Source: Lelliottia wanjuensis
GTDB lineage: Bacteria; Pseudomonadota; Gammaproteobacteria; Enterobacterales; Enterobacteriaceae
Direction: 5' to 3'
Assembly: GCF_030238365.1 (NCBI RefSeq)
Contig: NZ_JASSOT010000063.1
Span: forward strand, 248,001 to 312,000
DNA length: 64,000 bases
Shown: positions 30,184 through 39,066 of the stretch, in pieces
Position numbering within the stretch: position 1 is the first letter of the stretch
Layout of the letters: the number at the start of each line of letters is the position of its first letter
Program-made: the position numbers and the translations under genes
The notes under the pieces: model-generated
What the model was told of the DNA's origin: nothing
The model's database searches: none
The model's input: only the letters and a program-made list of their open reading frames with translations

Positions 30184-31167
30184 CTAAAGGGTACGTTTCG
30201 CTTTTTGCTTGTAACGGTCGAAGATCACCGCTGCCAGCAGGATCAGGCCACGTACCACGTACTGCGAGAACGGGGAGATATTCAGCAGGTTCATAGCGTT
30301 CTCCACGGTGCCGAGGATCAGGATACCGGCCACCACATATGAGATTTTTCCGATGCCGCCTTTCAGTGAAACCCCACCTAAAACGCAGGCAGAAATCACA
30401 ATCAGCTCATAGCCAATGGACGTCATCGGCTGACCGCTGGTCATACGCGAGGCCAGAATAATCCCCGCCGCCGCCGACACCAGCCCGGAGAGCACAAAGA
30501 TAATAATCTTGGTGCGCACTACCGGGACACCAGCCAGACGCGCCGCCTCTTCATTCCCGCCGATCGCCAGCGTGTTGCGGCCAAAGGTGGTTCTGTTGAG
30601 CAGGAAGCCGAAAATAATCAGGCAGCCCACCGTCAGCCAGATTGGCGCCGGCAAACCCAGCCAGTTCGCGTAGCCGAGAGTAAAGAAGCGCTCGTCTTCG
30701 ATACCCACCGCTTTACCGTCAGAGATAATATAGGCCAGACCGCGCACAATCTGCATAGTCGCGAGCGTGGTGATCAGGGCGTTAATTTTCAGACGCGCGA
30801 TGACAAAGCCGTTCACCAGGCCGCTGAGCACGCCGAGCATCAGACCGGCGAACACGCCAATCCACAGGCTTTCGGTCATGTTGATGACCACCGCTGTCGT
30901 CACCCCGGCACAGGCGATAACCGACGCGACGGAGAGATCGAAATCCCCGGACGCCAGACAGAACAGCATTCCGCAGGCGACCATGCCTGACATGGAAATC
31001 GCTAGCCCCAGTCCTTTCATATTGATAAAACTGGCGAAATTCGGCACGAAAATCGCGCAGCCGATAAACAGGACCGCGAAGACCACCAGCATCCCGTATT
31101 GATCCCAGATGCGCCCCAGGTTAAAAGCCGACTTCGGCGCGCGGGAGGTAGTAACAGAAGACATCAT
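30184..31167 (-). CDS. araH: L-arabinose ABC transporter permease AraH
   Basis: Inner-membrane permease of 327 residues for high-affinity arabinose import, RbsC/AraH type with about ten hydrophobic segments. The cytoplasmic loop before ALINTLATMQ-like helices and the EAARLAGVPVVRTKI segment that contacts the ATPase are visible (NALITTLATMQIVRGLAYI and GGNEEAARLAGV). Last gene of araFGH, 11 bases after araG. It ends in KQKAKRTL. Confidence 0.95.
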   Translation of the reverse strand: MMSSVTTSRAPKSAFNLGRIWDQYGMLVVFAVLFIGCAIFVPNFASFINMKGLGLAISMSGMVACGMLFCLASGDFDLSVASVIACAGVTTAVVINMTESLWIGVFAGLMLGVLSGLVNGFVIARLKINALITTLATMQIVRGLAYIISDGKAVGIEDERFFTLGYANWLGLPAPIWLTVGCLIIFGFLLNRTTFGRNTLAIGGNEEAARLAGVPVVRTKIIIFVLSGLVSAAAGIILASRMTSGQPMTSIGYELIVISACVLGGVSLKGGIGKISYVVAGILILGTVENAMNLLNISPFSQYVVRGLILLAAVIFDRYKQKAKRTL

Positions 31168-31178
31168 TCACTCCTTGC

Positions 31179-32693
31179 TCAGGCGACAGCCTGGCTGACT
31201 TTAGGCATGGCGAGGCTCAACGCCTGTTGTTCATTCGCCTGTTCATGTAACAGCTCACCGGCGATATCCCCTTCGCGCATCACGATGATGCGGTCGGCGA
31301 CGCCCAGCACTTCGGGCAGATCGCTTGAGGCGAAAAGTACCGCCACGCCGCGTTTTGCCAGCTCATAGATGACGTTATAGATTTCGTGCTTCGCCCCGAC
31401 GTCGATGCCGCGCGTCGGCTCGTCCAGCAAAATGACTTTCATCTCTTCCGACAGCCAGCGGCCAAGAATCGCTTTTTGCTGGTTGCCGCCGGAGAGATTC
31501 ATAATCAGCTGCTCAGGGCCGGGAGTTTTAATATTCAGGGAGCGAATATGGTTATCGGCGTTAATGTTTTCCCAGCGATCGTTAATTAAACACCCGGCGC
31601 GAAGGAATTTTCGCCGCGCTGAGATGTTGATATTGTCGCGAACGGAATGGACAGGAATAATCCCGTCGGCTTTACGATCTTCCGGGCAGAGCATCATACC
31701 GGCGCGAATGGCATGGGCCGGTTTCTGGATATCCACCGGCTGGCCGTCGATGTATACCTGGCCTGCGGTGATCCGCGTGCCGCCAAACAGCCCTTTCATC
31801 AGCTCGCTGCGCCCGGCGCCTACCAGCCCGAACAGGCCGACGATTTCACCGCTGCGCACCGAGAGCGAAATCGGTGTGCGCACGCCCGGCGCTTTCACGC
31901 TCTCCAGACGCAGACGTTCGGTGCCGTACTCGCGCTGTTGCCAGTGATAAATATCCCCCAGCTCGCGGCCCACCATCGCCTGCACCAGCTGGTCGTGATT
32001 CACCTGCTGCATGTCGGTGAAGGTGCGCACGTAGCGCCCGTCTTTGAAGACGGTGATCGCATCGCTCAGGGCGAAAATCTCTTCCATACGGTGAGAGACA
32101 TACAGAATGATGCGCCCCTCTTTGCGCAGCTCGCGGATCACGCGAAACAGGTTGTCGATCTCGCGCGCCGAGAGGGAACTCGTCGGTTCGTCAAAGGCGA
32201 TAATTTTGGCGTTACGCGCCAGCGCCTTGGCGATTTCCACCATCTGCCACTGGCCGATGGAGAGGTATTTCAGCGGGGTTTGCGGATCGATATCCAGCCC
32301 GAGATGCTGGAGCTGCAGCCCGGCTTCGTAGTTGAGCAGCGAACGATTAACGATCCCGCTTTTGTGAGGCAGTTGCCCCAGATAGATGTTTTCCGCCACC
32401 GTCATTTCAGGGACCAGGTGCAGCTCCTGATAAATGATCGCGACCCCGGCATTCAGCGCCGCCGTCGTATCGGCAAACGCCATCTCTTCGCCACGAATGG
32501 CCAGCGTGCCGGTCGTCGGGGCGTAATTTCCGCTGAGGATTTTTAACAGCGTGGATTTCCCCGCGCCGTTCTCCCCCATCAGGGCGTGGACCTGACCGGG
32601 ATAGCAGTCAAAACTGATATCGGTCAGCGCGTTCACACCGGGAAAGGTTTTCCCGATGCCGCGAAAAGAGAGAGTCAGGTCAGACTGTTGCAT
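31179..32693 (-). CDS. araG: L-arabinose ABC transporter ATPase AraG
   Basis: Tandem ATP-binding protein of 504 residues energising arabinose uptake. The ATG giving [19 protein letters not shown] matches the E. coli start; 20 further in-frame codons upstream run into the araF gap and are not used. Domain 1 has Walker [13 protein letters not shown], signature [15 protein letters not shown] and Walker [13 protein letters not shown]. Domain 2 has a degenerate Walker A region ([13 protein letters not shown]), signature [15 protein letters not shown] and Walker [13 protein letters not shown], the sugar-importer pattern. It lies between araF and araH. Confidence 0.96.
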   Translation of the reverse strand: MQQSDLTLSFRGIGKTFPGVNALTDISFDCYPGQVHALMGENGAGKSTLLKILSGNYAPTTGTLAIRGEEMAFADTTAALNAGVAIIYQELHLVPEMTVAENIYLGQLPHKSGIVNRSLLNYEAGLQLQHLGLDIDPQTPLKYLSIGQWQMVEIAKALARNAKIIAFDEPTSSLSAREIDNLFRVIRELRKEGRIILYVSHRMEEIFALSDAITVFKDGRYVRTFTDMQQVNHDQLVQAMVGRELGDIYHWQQREYGTERLRLESVKAPGVRTPISLSVRSGEIVGLFGLVGAGRSELMKGLFGGTRITAGQVYIDGQPVDIQKPAHAIRAGMMLCPEDRKADGIIPVHSVRDNINISARRKFLRAGCLINDRWENINADNHIRSLNIKTPGPEQLIMNLSGGNQQKAILGRWLSEEMKVILLDEPTRGIDVGAKHEIYNVIYELAKRGVAVLFASSDLPEVLGVADRIIVMREGDIAGELLHEQANEQQALSLAMPKVSQAVA

Positions 32694-32759
32694 AACGTCT
32701 CCGTGATTCCAGTAGTGTACGTCTGGCCCCTCAACATCGAGGGGCGCAATCACAACAAA

Positions 32760-33749
32760 TTACTTACCGCCCAGCCCTTTTTTCGCCAGTTCCTCTTTAA
32801 AGTTGTCGCGGGTGATCAGCACCACGTCGGTGACTTCGGTAAATTTCGGCGGTTCGGCATCTTTGGTGACCCAGTTGTAGAGCATTTCGCTGGATTTATA
32901 GCCGTGTACGTCCGGGCTTGGCAGGAGCGAACCGTAGAAACCAGTAGCCTGCGCTTTGGAGAGTTCGCTCACCGCGTCCACGCCGTTAATGCCGATCCCG
33001 ATGACATCCGGGGCTTTAAAGCCCTGACCTTCCGTCGCGCGCACGCCGCCCAGCACGGTGTTGTCGTTCATGCCGACCACCAGCCAGTGTTTCACTTCCG
33101 GATGCTGAACCAGCATCGAGTTTGCGGCGTCAAACGCACCTGGGATATCGTTGGATTTGGTGGGGACTTTATAGATCTGTTTTTCCGGGAATCCGGCCGC
33201 TTTCAGGGCCTCCATCGAACCGGAGGTGCGACGACGCGCGGTATCGAGTTCGTCCGCGGTGATCGCCATCACGGCGCTCTCTTTCACGTCCCAGCCGCGT
33301 TTTTGCATCTCTTTATAAAGTTCCTGGCCCTGACGCTCGCCGATTTTAGTCGCCGCCATCATCACCAGCGGCACGGTGTCCATCGGTTTGCCTTTGGCGT
33401 TGACGAACTGATCGTCCACCGCTATCACCTTCATGCCGTAGCCGCGCGCTTTTGCCACGATGGCCGAGCCGAGTTTCGGATCCGGCGTACAAATCACAAA
33501 GCCTTTCGCCCCGCTCGCCGCCAGGCTGTCGATGGCGTTTAAGGTTTTCTCGCCGTCGGGCACGGCAATTTTGATGACATCAAACCCGAGATCTTTCCCG
33601 GCTTTATCCGCAAATTTCCATTCGGTCTGGAACCAGGGTTCTTCCGGCTGTTTGACCAGGAAACCGAGCTTTAAATTCTCCGCCATAGCGGATTGTGACA
33701 TAACGGCAGCCAGGCCGATGGCCGCCAGCGTTTTAGTAAATTTGTGCAT
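32760..33749 (-). CDS. araF: Periplasmic L-arabinose-binding protein AraF
   Basis: High-affinity arabinose receptor of 329 residues, first gene of araFGH. The ATG at 33749 gives the signal peptide MHKFTKTLAAIGLAAVMSQS, cleaved at AMA-ENLKLGF; a frame extending seven residues upstream is ignored because E. coli AraF begins at MHKF. The mature protein follows the type I binding fold with PDGEKTLNAIDSLAASGAKG, VICTPDPKLG, VDDQFVNAKGKPMDTVPLVM and GMNDNTVLGGVRATEGQGF. Almost identical to the E. coli protein. Confidence 0.96.
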   Translation of the reverse strand: MHKFTKTLAAIGLAAVMSQSAMAENLKLGFLVKQPEEPWFQTEWKFADKAGKDLGFDVIKIAVPDGEKTLNAIDSLAASGAKGFVICTPDPKLGSAIVAKARGYGMKVIAVDDQFVNAKGKPMDTVPLVMMAATKIGERQGQELYKEMQKRGWDVKESAVMAITADELDTARRRTSGSMEALKAAGFPEKQIYKVPTKSNDIPGAFDAANSMLVQHPEVKHWLVVGMNDNTVLGGVRATEGQGFKAPDVIGIGINGVDAVSELSKAQATGFYGSLLPSPDVHGYKSSEMLYNWVTKDAEPPKFTEVTDVVLITRDNFKEELAKKGLGGK

Positions 33750-33995
33750 GGTTAACTCCAGCATGAGCATTCTTTTATGTAGGGTATATTGTCGTGCTTT
33801 TTATTTAATCGGACATAAAACAAGGTATTAGCGCTCACCCATGAATAAGTGATAGTGCTGGAGATAGTTTTAGCGGGAAATTAATCATCCATAAGAGAGC
33901 CCCATCACACCGCAGAATTACAGTAATTGCGTACATAGATTCAGCGATAAATGACATAAAAAAGGCGGCTATTGTCGGACAAATAGAAGGGGATT

Positions 33996-34012
33996 AAGCA
34001 GAATTATCCATA
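33996..34012. promoter_or_regulatory. AraC half-site in the araFGH control region
   Basis: AAGC-N7-TCCATA differs by one base from the AraC half-site TAGC-N7-TCCATA. It lies about 250 bases upstream of araF in the 316-base gap 33750-34065. A weaker second TCCATA is at 33888-33893. E. coli araFGH is controlled by AraC and CRP; no good CRP palindrome is seen here. Confidence 0.6.
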
Positions 34013-34065
34013 GAGTCAGCTAACGCGTCCCTGTAACCCAGGCGCCGTAGCGCCCGGTTAAGAAT

Positions 34066-34623
34066 TTACCAGGCGTAGTAAATATGATCCGCGTGATCGC
34101 GAACCGCCGTTTCATCATCCAACAAACGCGCTGCAAGCGTCAGGGCGAAATCAAAGGCATGGCCGAGACCTTTTCCGCTGAGCAGATTCTGGTCCTCTAC
34201 CACCGGGGCATCGACATACACGCCATCTTTCACCGTCTCCCACAGATCGCCGGAGCAGACGTAGCGACGCCCCTTCAGCAGACCGTTTCCGCCCAGTACC
34301 CGCGCGGCGGCGGAGCAGATCGGGCAGATCAGTTTTCCGGCCTCGTCGTGGGCTTTCACAAAAGCGATAACGTCCTGGCTGGCGGCCAGATTAACGCTCC
34401 CCTGCGGCCCGCCCGGCAGCACGATGGCATCGTACAGGGTGGCGGCGCGCTCGGTCAGCGTGCTGTCGGCCACCATCGGAATGTTGTGATAACTCACCAC
34501 CGCGCGCGACTCCGCACAGGCCAGGGTTTCCACTTCAATCTGCATGCGGCGCAGGATATCAATGGTAATAATTGCTTCCGCTTCTTCAAATCCTGGTGCC
34601 AGTAACACCGCCACTTTTGCCAT
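34066..34623 (-). CDS. DJ-1/PfpI family protein
   Basis: Protein of 185 residues of the DJ-1/YajL branch. The ATG at 34623 follows GAGG at 6 bases. The conserved acid is in APGFEEAEAI (Glu14/15), the GGP turn in VLPGGPQGSVNL, and the reactive Cys in ICPICSAAARVLGG is about residue 103 at the nucleophile elbow. Family members are chaperones, glyoxalases or deglycases acting against carbonyl or oxidative damage; which applies here cannot be told. It is not at this place in E. coli, so it is an insertion between araF and ftnB. Confidence 0.85.
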   Translation of the reverse strand: MAKVAVLLAPGFEEAEAIITIDILRRMQIEVETLACAESRAVVSYHNIPMVADSTLTERAATLYDAIVLPGGPQGSVNLAASQDVIAFVKAHDEAGKLICPICSAAARVLGGNGLLKGRRYVCSGDLWETVKDGVYVDAPVVEDQNLLSGKGLGHAFDFALTLAARLLDDETAVRDHADHIYYAW

Positions 34624-34823
34624 TTTGATCCTCACAAATAAAATAGATAAAACATCGTTTCATTTTACAGAAAGTCATTGGGCAAACTCGTGGGTGGATC
34701 ACAGTTCGGTCTTTTGAGAAATAGCATTGAAATCAAAGGAAATGAAAAGCCGGTCACATTAAGACAATACTGAACGGCTTTATTCTGGTGTTAATCATCC
34801 CTCCCCGAAATAAGGACATTATA

Positions 34824-35327
34824 ATGACGACTTCAGGAATGATTCAGAAACTCAACACCCAGATGAACCTCGAGTTCAACGCCTCCAATCTCTATTTACA
34901 GCTGAGCGACTGGTGTTCCGAGCACAGCCTCAACGGTACCGCCACCTTCCTGCGTACCCAGGCGCAAAGCAATATCACCCAGATGATGCGGGTCTTCGAA
35001 TATATGAAACAGGCCGGGGCCAACCCGATTGTTAAAGCCCGTGTGGTTTCCGAAGAGTCCTGCTCATCCCTGGAAGAGCTGTTCCAGAAAACCCTCGAAG
35101 AGTATGAGCAGCGCTGTACCATGCTGAAAACCCTCGCCGGAGAAGCCAAAGCGCTGCACGACGACGACACCCTCGACTTCCTGCGGGATATAGGGAAAGA
35201 GCAGCAGCAGGATGGCCTGCTGCTGAAAACCATTCTCGACGAGGTACGCAGTGCCCGACGCGCCGGTCTGTGCATGACCCAGACGGATCAACATCTGCTG
35301 AATCTGGTGAACTTTCAGCAGCACTAA
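34824..35327 (+). CDS. ftnB: Ferritin-like protein FtnB
   Basis: Ferritin-fold protein of 167 residues. The ATG at 34824 with an AAGGAC site aligns with the E. coli FtnB start; a longer frame upstream is not supported. Four helices are visible: [55 protein letters not shown] and [20 protein letters not shown]. Several ferroxidase ligands present in FtnA are replaced (AQSNITQM instead of AQEEMTHM), as in E. coli FtnB, so iron storage is not assured; in Salmonella FtnB helps repair oxidised Fe-S clusters. Confidence 0.93.
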   Translation: MTTSGMIQKLNTQMNLEFNASNLYLQLSDWCSEHSLNGTATFLRTQAQSNITQMMRVFEYMKQAGANPIVKARVVSEESCSSLEELFQKTLEEYEQRCTMLKTLAGEAKALHDDDTLDFLRDIGKEQQQDGLLLKTILDEVRSARRAGLCMTQTDQHLLNLVNFQQH

Positions 35328-35355
35328 AATCGTTTCGTATTACGGGAATTGTTAA

Positions 35356-35369
35356 TTAATAGTTATCAA
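35356..35369. promoter_or_regulatory. FNR-like site upstream of dcuB-like gene
   Basis: TTAATAGTTATCAA differs by one base from TTGAT-N4-ATCAA. It lies 107 bases before the transporter start, suitable for anaerobic activation. Confidence 0.5.
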
Positions 35370-35427
35370 GTCATTGCTTTAATTGAATTTTAACAAATCA
35401 GATCTGGCTCCCAACCCATAACCTTAC

Positions 35428-35457
35428 AAAGTGAAATGATTTAATTCATTTCACTTT
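35428..35457. promoter_or_regulatory. Perfect 12-base inverted repeat in the dcuB-like leader
   Basis: Arms AAAGTGAAATGA and TCATTTCACTTT, spacer TTTAAT. It ends 18 bases before the transporter ATG, just ahead of the GAGGGAG ribosome site. Either a protein operator or an mRNA hairpin; no T run follows, so it is not an ordinary terminator. Confidence 0.6.
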
Positions 35458-35475
35458 GACTGACGAGGGAGCTTC

Positions 35476-36819
35476 ATGATCACCATCGAGTTTATTGTCA
35501 TTATTCTCTGCCTGCTGGTGGGAACGCGGTTTGGCGGGATGGGCCTTGGGCTGATAAGCGGTATCGGCCTTTTCATTTTAAGCTTTGTGTTTGGATTACA
35601 GCCCGGCAAACCGCCGGTGGACGTGATGCTGACGATCCTCGCGGTCATCGGCTGCGCCGCGACGCTGCAAACCGCCGGTGGTCTGAATGTGATGATGCAG
35701 TTTGCGGAGCGCTTGCTCAGGAAACACCCGCAGCACATCACCCTCCTCGCGCCGTTCACCACCTGGATGCTGACCTTTCTGTGTGGCACCGGCCACGTGG
35801 TTTACACCATGTTTCCAATCATCGCGGATATCGCGCTGAAAAAAGGGATTCGCCCGGAGCGCCCGATGGCGGTGGCCTCCATCGCTTCGCAGATGGCGAT
35901 TACCGCCTCGCCCGTCTCCGTCGCCGTGGTGTCGCTGGTGTCGATCATTGGCGCCCAGCACGGCGTGGGTCAGGCGTGGGGGATCCTGGAGATTTTAGCC
36001 GTCTCCGTTCCCGCCTCACTGTTTGGCGTGATGATCGCCGCCCTCTGGAGCCTGCGCCGCGGGAAAGATCTGGCGGATGACGCCGAGTTTCAGGAAAAAC
36101 TCACCGACCCGAAACAGCGTGAATTTATCTATGGCAGCACCGAAACCCTGATGAACCAGCGCTTCCCGAAGCAGGCCTACTGGTCAACGTGGATTTTCTT
36201 CGCCGGGATCGCCGTGGTGGTTCTGCTGGGTGCTCTGCCCGATTTGCGCCCTGCGTTTGAAATCAAAGGCAAAATGACAGCGCTGTCGATGAACCTCGTG
36301 ATCCAGATGATGATGCTGATCGCCGGTGCGGTAATGCTGATTGCCTGTAAGGTCAACGCCTCCGCCATTTCGAACGGCGCGGTGTTTAAAGCGGGGATGG
36401 TGGCGATTTTCTCGGTGTTCGGCGTCGCATGGATGAGCGATACCTTTTTCCAGGCGCACCTCGATGAGCTGAAAATGGCGCTGGAAGGCGTGGTGAAGAG
36501 TCATCCGTGGACCTACGCCATCGTGCTGTTCCTGGTCTCCAAACTGGTGAACAGTCAGGCCGCGGCCCTCACCGCCGTCGCGCCGATGGGCCTGATGCTG
36601 GGCATCGAGCCGAAAATGCTGATCGCATTCTTCCCGGCCTCTTACGGTTACTTCGTGCTGCCGACGTATCCCAGCGATCTGGCCTGTATCGGCTTTGACC
36701 GCTCGGGTACCACCAAAATCGGCAAGTTCATTATCAACCACAGCTTCATTCTGCCAGGCCTTATCGGCGTGAGCTGCGCCTGTGCCGCCAGCTATCTGCT
36801 GGTGCAGACCTTCTTCTAA
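35476..36819 (+). CDS. Anaerobic C4-dicarboxylate transporter, DcuB-like
   Basis: Inner-membrane antiporter of 447 residues in the DcuA/DcuB family, which exchanges fumarate for succinate in anaerobic respiration. It is closer to DcuB than DcuA: LQPGKPPVDVMLTILAVIG, LCGTGHVVYTMFPIIADIAL, IRPERPMAVASIASQMAITA, VSKLVNSQAAAL and LPTYPSDLACIGFDRSGTT. More than ten hydrophobic segments. The location between ftnB and yecJ differs from E. coli dcuB, which sits with fumB, so this is an additional or relocated paralogue. An FNR-like site and a palindrome precede it. Confidence 0.88.
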   Translation: MITIEFIVIILCLLVGTRFGGMGLGLISGIGLFILSFVFGLQPGKPPVDVMLTILAVIGCAATLQTAGGLNVMMQFAERLLRKHPQHITLLAPFTTWMLTFLCGTGHVVYTMFPIIADIALKKGIRPERPMAVASIASQMAITASPVSVAVVSLVSIIGAQHGVGQAWGILEILAVSVPASLFGVMIAALWSLRRGKDLADDAEFQEKLTDPKQREFIYGSTETLMNQRFPKQAYWSTWIFFAGIAVVVLLGALPDLRPAFEIKGKMTALSMNLVIQMMMLIAGAVMLIACKVNASAISNGAVFKAGMVAIFSVFGVAWMSDTFFQAHLDELKMALEGVVKSHPWTYAIVLFLVSKLVNSQAAALTAVAPMGLMLGIEPKMLIAFFPASYGYFVLPTYPSDLACIGFDRSGTTKIGKFIINHSFILPGLIGVSCACAASYLLVQTFF

Positions 36820-36824
36820 GCGTC

Positions 36825-36880
36825 ATGCGCTGCCGGGCCTACGGGTTTTGTAGGCCGGGTAAGCGAAGCGCCACCCGGCA
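36825..36880. repeat. REP/BIME element
   Basis: TGCCGGGCCTAC is followed by the inverted unit GTAGGCCGGGT and the REP core GCCGGGTAAGCGAAGCGCC with CACCCGGC. Two facing REP units in the gap after the dcuB-like gene. Confidence 0.85.
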
Positions 36881-36915
36881 AAAACCTGTTTCAAAATTCA
36901 AAACATCGGTTTATT

Positions 36916-37167
36916 TTAGTGTGACTCACCCTGCGGTGTGAACTTGAGTTCGATAAGCGCAATGGCTTTTTGAATGGCGCGAAGCGTAACGGGGTCCGCT
37001 GCAGCAGGATGGCTGGTGAAATCGATGTTTTTCAGTTGGGTGGACATTTTTTCCCGCACTTCGGTCGGGGTGATAACGTCTAACACATCCAGGATTTGTT
37101 TGATGACCAACTGGCACGCGACGACGTCAGACACCAGTTCCTGATCGGCGCTCAGATTTTGAGACAT
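36916..37167 (-). CDS. yecJ: DUF2766 protein YecJ
   Basis: Small protein of 83 residues. The ATG giving [20 protein letters not shown] follows GGAG at 6 bases and aligns with E. coli YecJ; five upstream codons are ignored. The middle ([20 protein letters not shown]) and end ([15 protein letters not shown]) are nearly unchanged from E. coli. Function unknown. It lies downstream of azuC on the same strand, with a terminator between. Confidence 0.9.
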   Translation of the reverse strand: MSQNLSADQELVSDVVACQLVIKQILDVLDVITPTEVREKMSTQLKNIDFTSHPAAADPVTLRAIQKAIALIELKFTPQGESH

Positions 37168-37244
37168 AGGAAGCTCCTTCAATAAAGAGCGCTATAGTAG
37201 CAAAACCACGGCCCTTTCATCTTCCCTCTCGTCGAACGCAGGCA

Positions 37245-37273
37245 TAAAAAAACCTGCCGAAGCAGGTTTTTTT
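37245..37273. terminator. Terminator of azuC
   Basis: AACCTGC and GCAGGTT with a CGAA loop, flanked on both sides by A and T runs of seven, so it can work in both directions. It starts within three bases of the azuC stop codon. Confidence 0.92.
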
Positions 37274-37275
37274 CA

Positions 37276-37359
37276 TCAGAACATTGCGCCTGGCGGTACG
37301 TCTTTGAACGTATTGCAGTAGTTAGCCCACATGCTTTTCAGGATTTTGCGCAGTTTCAT
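37276..37359 (-). CDS. azuC: Small membrane-associated protein AzuC (dual-function AzuCR RNA)
   Basis: A 27-residue protein starting MKLRKILKSMWANYC and ending FKDVPPGAMF; E. coli AzuC is 28 residues and differs in few positions. GGAG lies 6 bases before the ATG. The amphipathic, basic helix fits the membrane-associated E. coli protein, reported to bind GlpD; the same transcript acts as a base-pairing RNA (AzuCR). A strong terminator right after the stop gives a short transcript. A CRP-type palindrome lies 82 bases upstream of the start, matching known glucose-dependent control. Confidence 0.93.
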   Translation of the reverse strand: MKLRKILKSMWANYCNTFKDVPPGAMF

Positions 37360-37440
37360 TTGATGCTCCGGTAATGTGTTATGCAGGTGTTATTGTCTAT
37401 CAGCATATAATATGACCAACATCACAAAAATCAACGGTTA

Positions 37441-37456
37441 TGTGATGCACATCACG
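37441..37456. promoter_or_regulatory. CRP-type site between azuC and the MFS gene
   Basis: TGTGATGCACATCACG matches TGTGA-N6-TCACA in nine of ten fixed bases. It lies in the 213-base divergent gap between azuC and the transporter and could act on either. Confidence 0.7.
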
Positions 37457-37572
37457 GTTAAAAAAACCACAATGCTGCGAGATTGTTATAAAAACACAAG
37501 GCAAATCCGCAGGTTAGGAACTTATAAGTTCCAGTAAATTTTTATAAAATTTTTTGATATGGCAGGGTAAAA

Positions 37573-38991
37573 ATGAGTGAAAACATCACCGGAAAAGAGA
37601 GCCGCGGTTTGTCTCCTGCGGCGCTGCTGGTTGCCGGGGCGTTCTTTATGGAGTTTCTCGACGGCACGGTGATTGCCACCGCGCTGCCCGATATGGCGAA
37701 AAGCTTTGGCGTGCAGGCCGTGGATCTGAACATCGGTATCAGCGCGTATCTGATTACCCTGGCGGTGCTGATCCCCGCCAGCGGCTGGATTGCCGACCGC
37801 TTTGGCGCGCGCAAAGTCTTCGCCGTGGCGCTGGCAATCTTCACTCTCGCCTCCGTGCTGTGCGGGCTGTCTACCACGGTGGATCAGTTTGTCGCCATGC
37901 GTGTGCTGCAGGGGATGGGCGGCGCGCTGATGGTTCCGGTCGGTCGTCTTGCCGTGCTGCGCACGACGCCCAAACATCAGCTGATCACCGCCATCGCCAC
38001 CCTCACCTGGCCCGCGCTGGTGGCTCCGATCATCGGTCCGCCCCTCGGCGGGTTTATCACCAGTTACGCCGACTGGCGCTGGATCTTCTTTATTAATGTG
38101 CCGCTCGGGATGCTGGCGATTATTCTGGCGCTGCGCATCATTCCCGACCTGCACGACGACGCGCGCCGTCCCTTTGATACACCCGGTTTTATCGCCACCA
38201 CCATTGCGATGGTGAGCCTGGTATACGCCATGGAGTCGATGGGAGCGCAGCATCCGGACGGGCTTCTCACCGTCGGGCTGCTGGCGGTCGGTGTGGTGAC
38301 GCTCATCTACGCCCTGCGCCATTTTCAGCACGCCGAGTGGCCGATGATTCGCCTCGACGCCCTGCAGGTTCCGACGTTTCGCGTGACGATGTACGGCGGA
38401 TCGCTGTTCCGCGCCTCTATCAGCGCCGTGCCTTTCCTGCTGCCGCTGATGTTTCAGGTCGGGTTTGGCATGGACGCGTTCCACTCCGGACTACTGGTAC
38501 TGGCGGTGTTTGTCGGCAACCTGACGATCAAACCCGCGACCACGCCGCTGATTCGCCGCCTTGGTTTTCGAAAGCTGCTGCTGATCAACGGGGCGTTAAA
38601 TGTCCTGTCGCTGCTGGCCTGCGCAATTATCACACCGCAAACGCCGGTCTGGCTGATCATGCTGATTCTCTATCTGGGCGGCGTGTTCCGCTCGATTCAG
38701 TTTACGGCGGTGAGTACCCTGGCTTTTGCGGACGTGCCGTCGGCACAGATGAGCTACGCCAACACGCTGTTTTCCACGGCCACGCAGCTGGCGGTGGGGC
38801 TTGGGATCACGCTCGGGGCGATTGGGATTCGTATCGGGGAAAAGCTCGGGAGTGTTCTGGGTATCACCGATGTGCCGGGGATCAGCTTCCGCCTGGCCTT
38901 TGTCGCCATCGCGCTGATTTGTCTGGTGGGGATGGTGGATACGTTGCGGCTGACGAAGGATGCGGGAAGCGCGGTGTCGAATAAGCGTTAA
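37573..38991 (+). CDS. MFS drug-exporter-like transporter (DHA2, 14 segments)
   Basis: Major facilitator protein of 472 residues with about 14 membrane segments. The first-helix motif FMEFLDGTVIATALPDMAKS and the antiporter motif C in PIIGPPLGGFITSYADWRW are those of the EmrB/QacA (DHA2) group of proton-driven exporters. The loop 2-3 motif appears as GWIADRFGARKVF. Substrate unknown. The gene is not at this place in E. coli; it is divergent from azuC. Confidence 0.88.
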   Translation: MSENITGKESRGLSPAALLVAGAFFMEFLDGTVIATALPDMAKSFGVQAVDLNIGISAYLITLAVLIPASGWIADRFGARKVFAVALAIFTLASVLCGLSTTVDQFVAMRVLQGMGGALMVPVGRLAVLRTTPKHQLITAIATLTWPALVAPIIGPPLGGFITSYADWRWIFFINVPLGMLAIILALRIIPDLHDDARRPFDTPGFIATTIAMVSLVYAMESMGAQHPDGLLTVGLLAVGVVTLIYALRHFQHAEWPMIRLDALQVPTFRVTMYGGSLFRASISAVPFLLPLMFQVGFGMDAFHSGLLVLAVFVGNLTIKPATTPLIRRLGFRKLLLINGALNVLSLLACAIITPQTPVWLIMLILYLGGVFRSIQFTAVSTLAFADVPSAQMSYANTLFSTATQLAVGLGITLGAIGIRIGEKLGSVLGITDVPGISFRLAFVAIALICLVGMVDTLRLTKDAGSAVSNKR

Positions 38992-39011
38992 AAAAGCCAG
39001 CTACGCTGGCT
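38990..39011 (-). terminator. Terminator of the RpiB-like gene
   Basis: AGCCAGC and GCTGGCT with a TAC loop, followed on the minus strand by TTTTTT. It directly abuts the stop of the converging MFS gene. Confidence 0.8.
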
Positions 39012-39017
39012 CAGGTG

Positions 39018-39050
39018 TTGTAGGCCGGGTAAGCGCAGCGCCACCCGGCA
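39018..39050. repeat. REP element
   Basis: TAGGCCGGGTAAGCGCAGCG followed by CCACCCGGCA, the same unit as at 36.85 and 45.80 kb, in a convergent gap. Confidence 0.85.
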
Positions 39051-39066
39051 AAAATCAGACCACAGA

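Noticed and set aside
37522-38484. Open frame of 320 codons on the minus strand opposite the MFS gene
   Set aside because: Very rich in Gln, His, Arg; the plus strand has a full set of membrane segments and MFS motifs.
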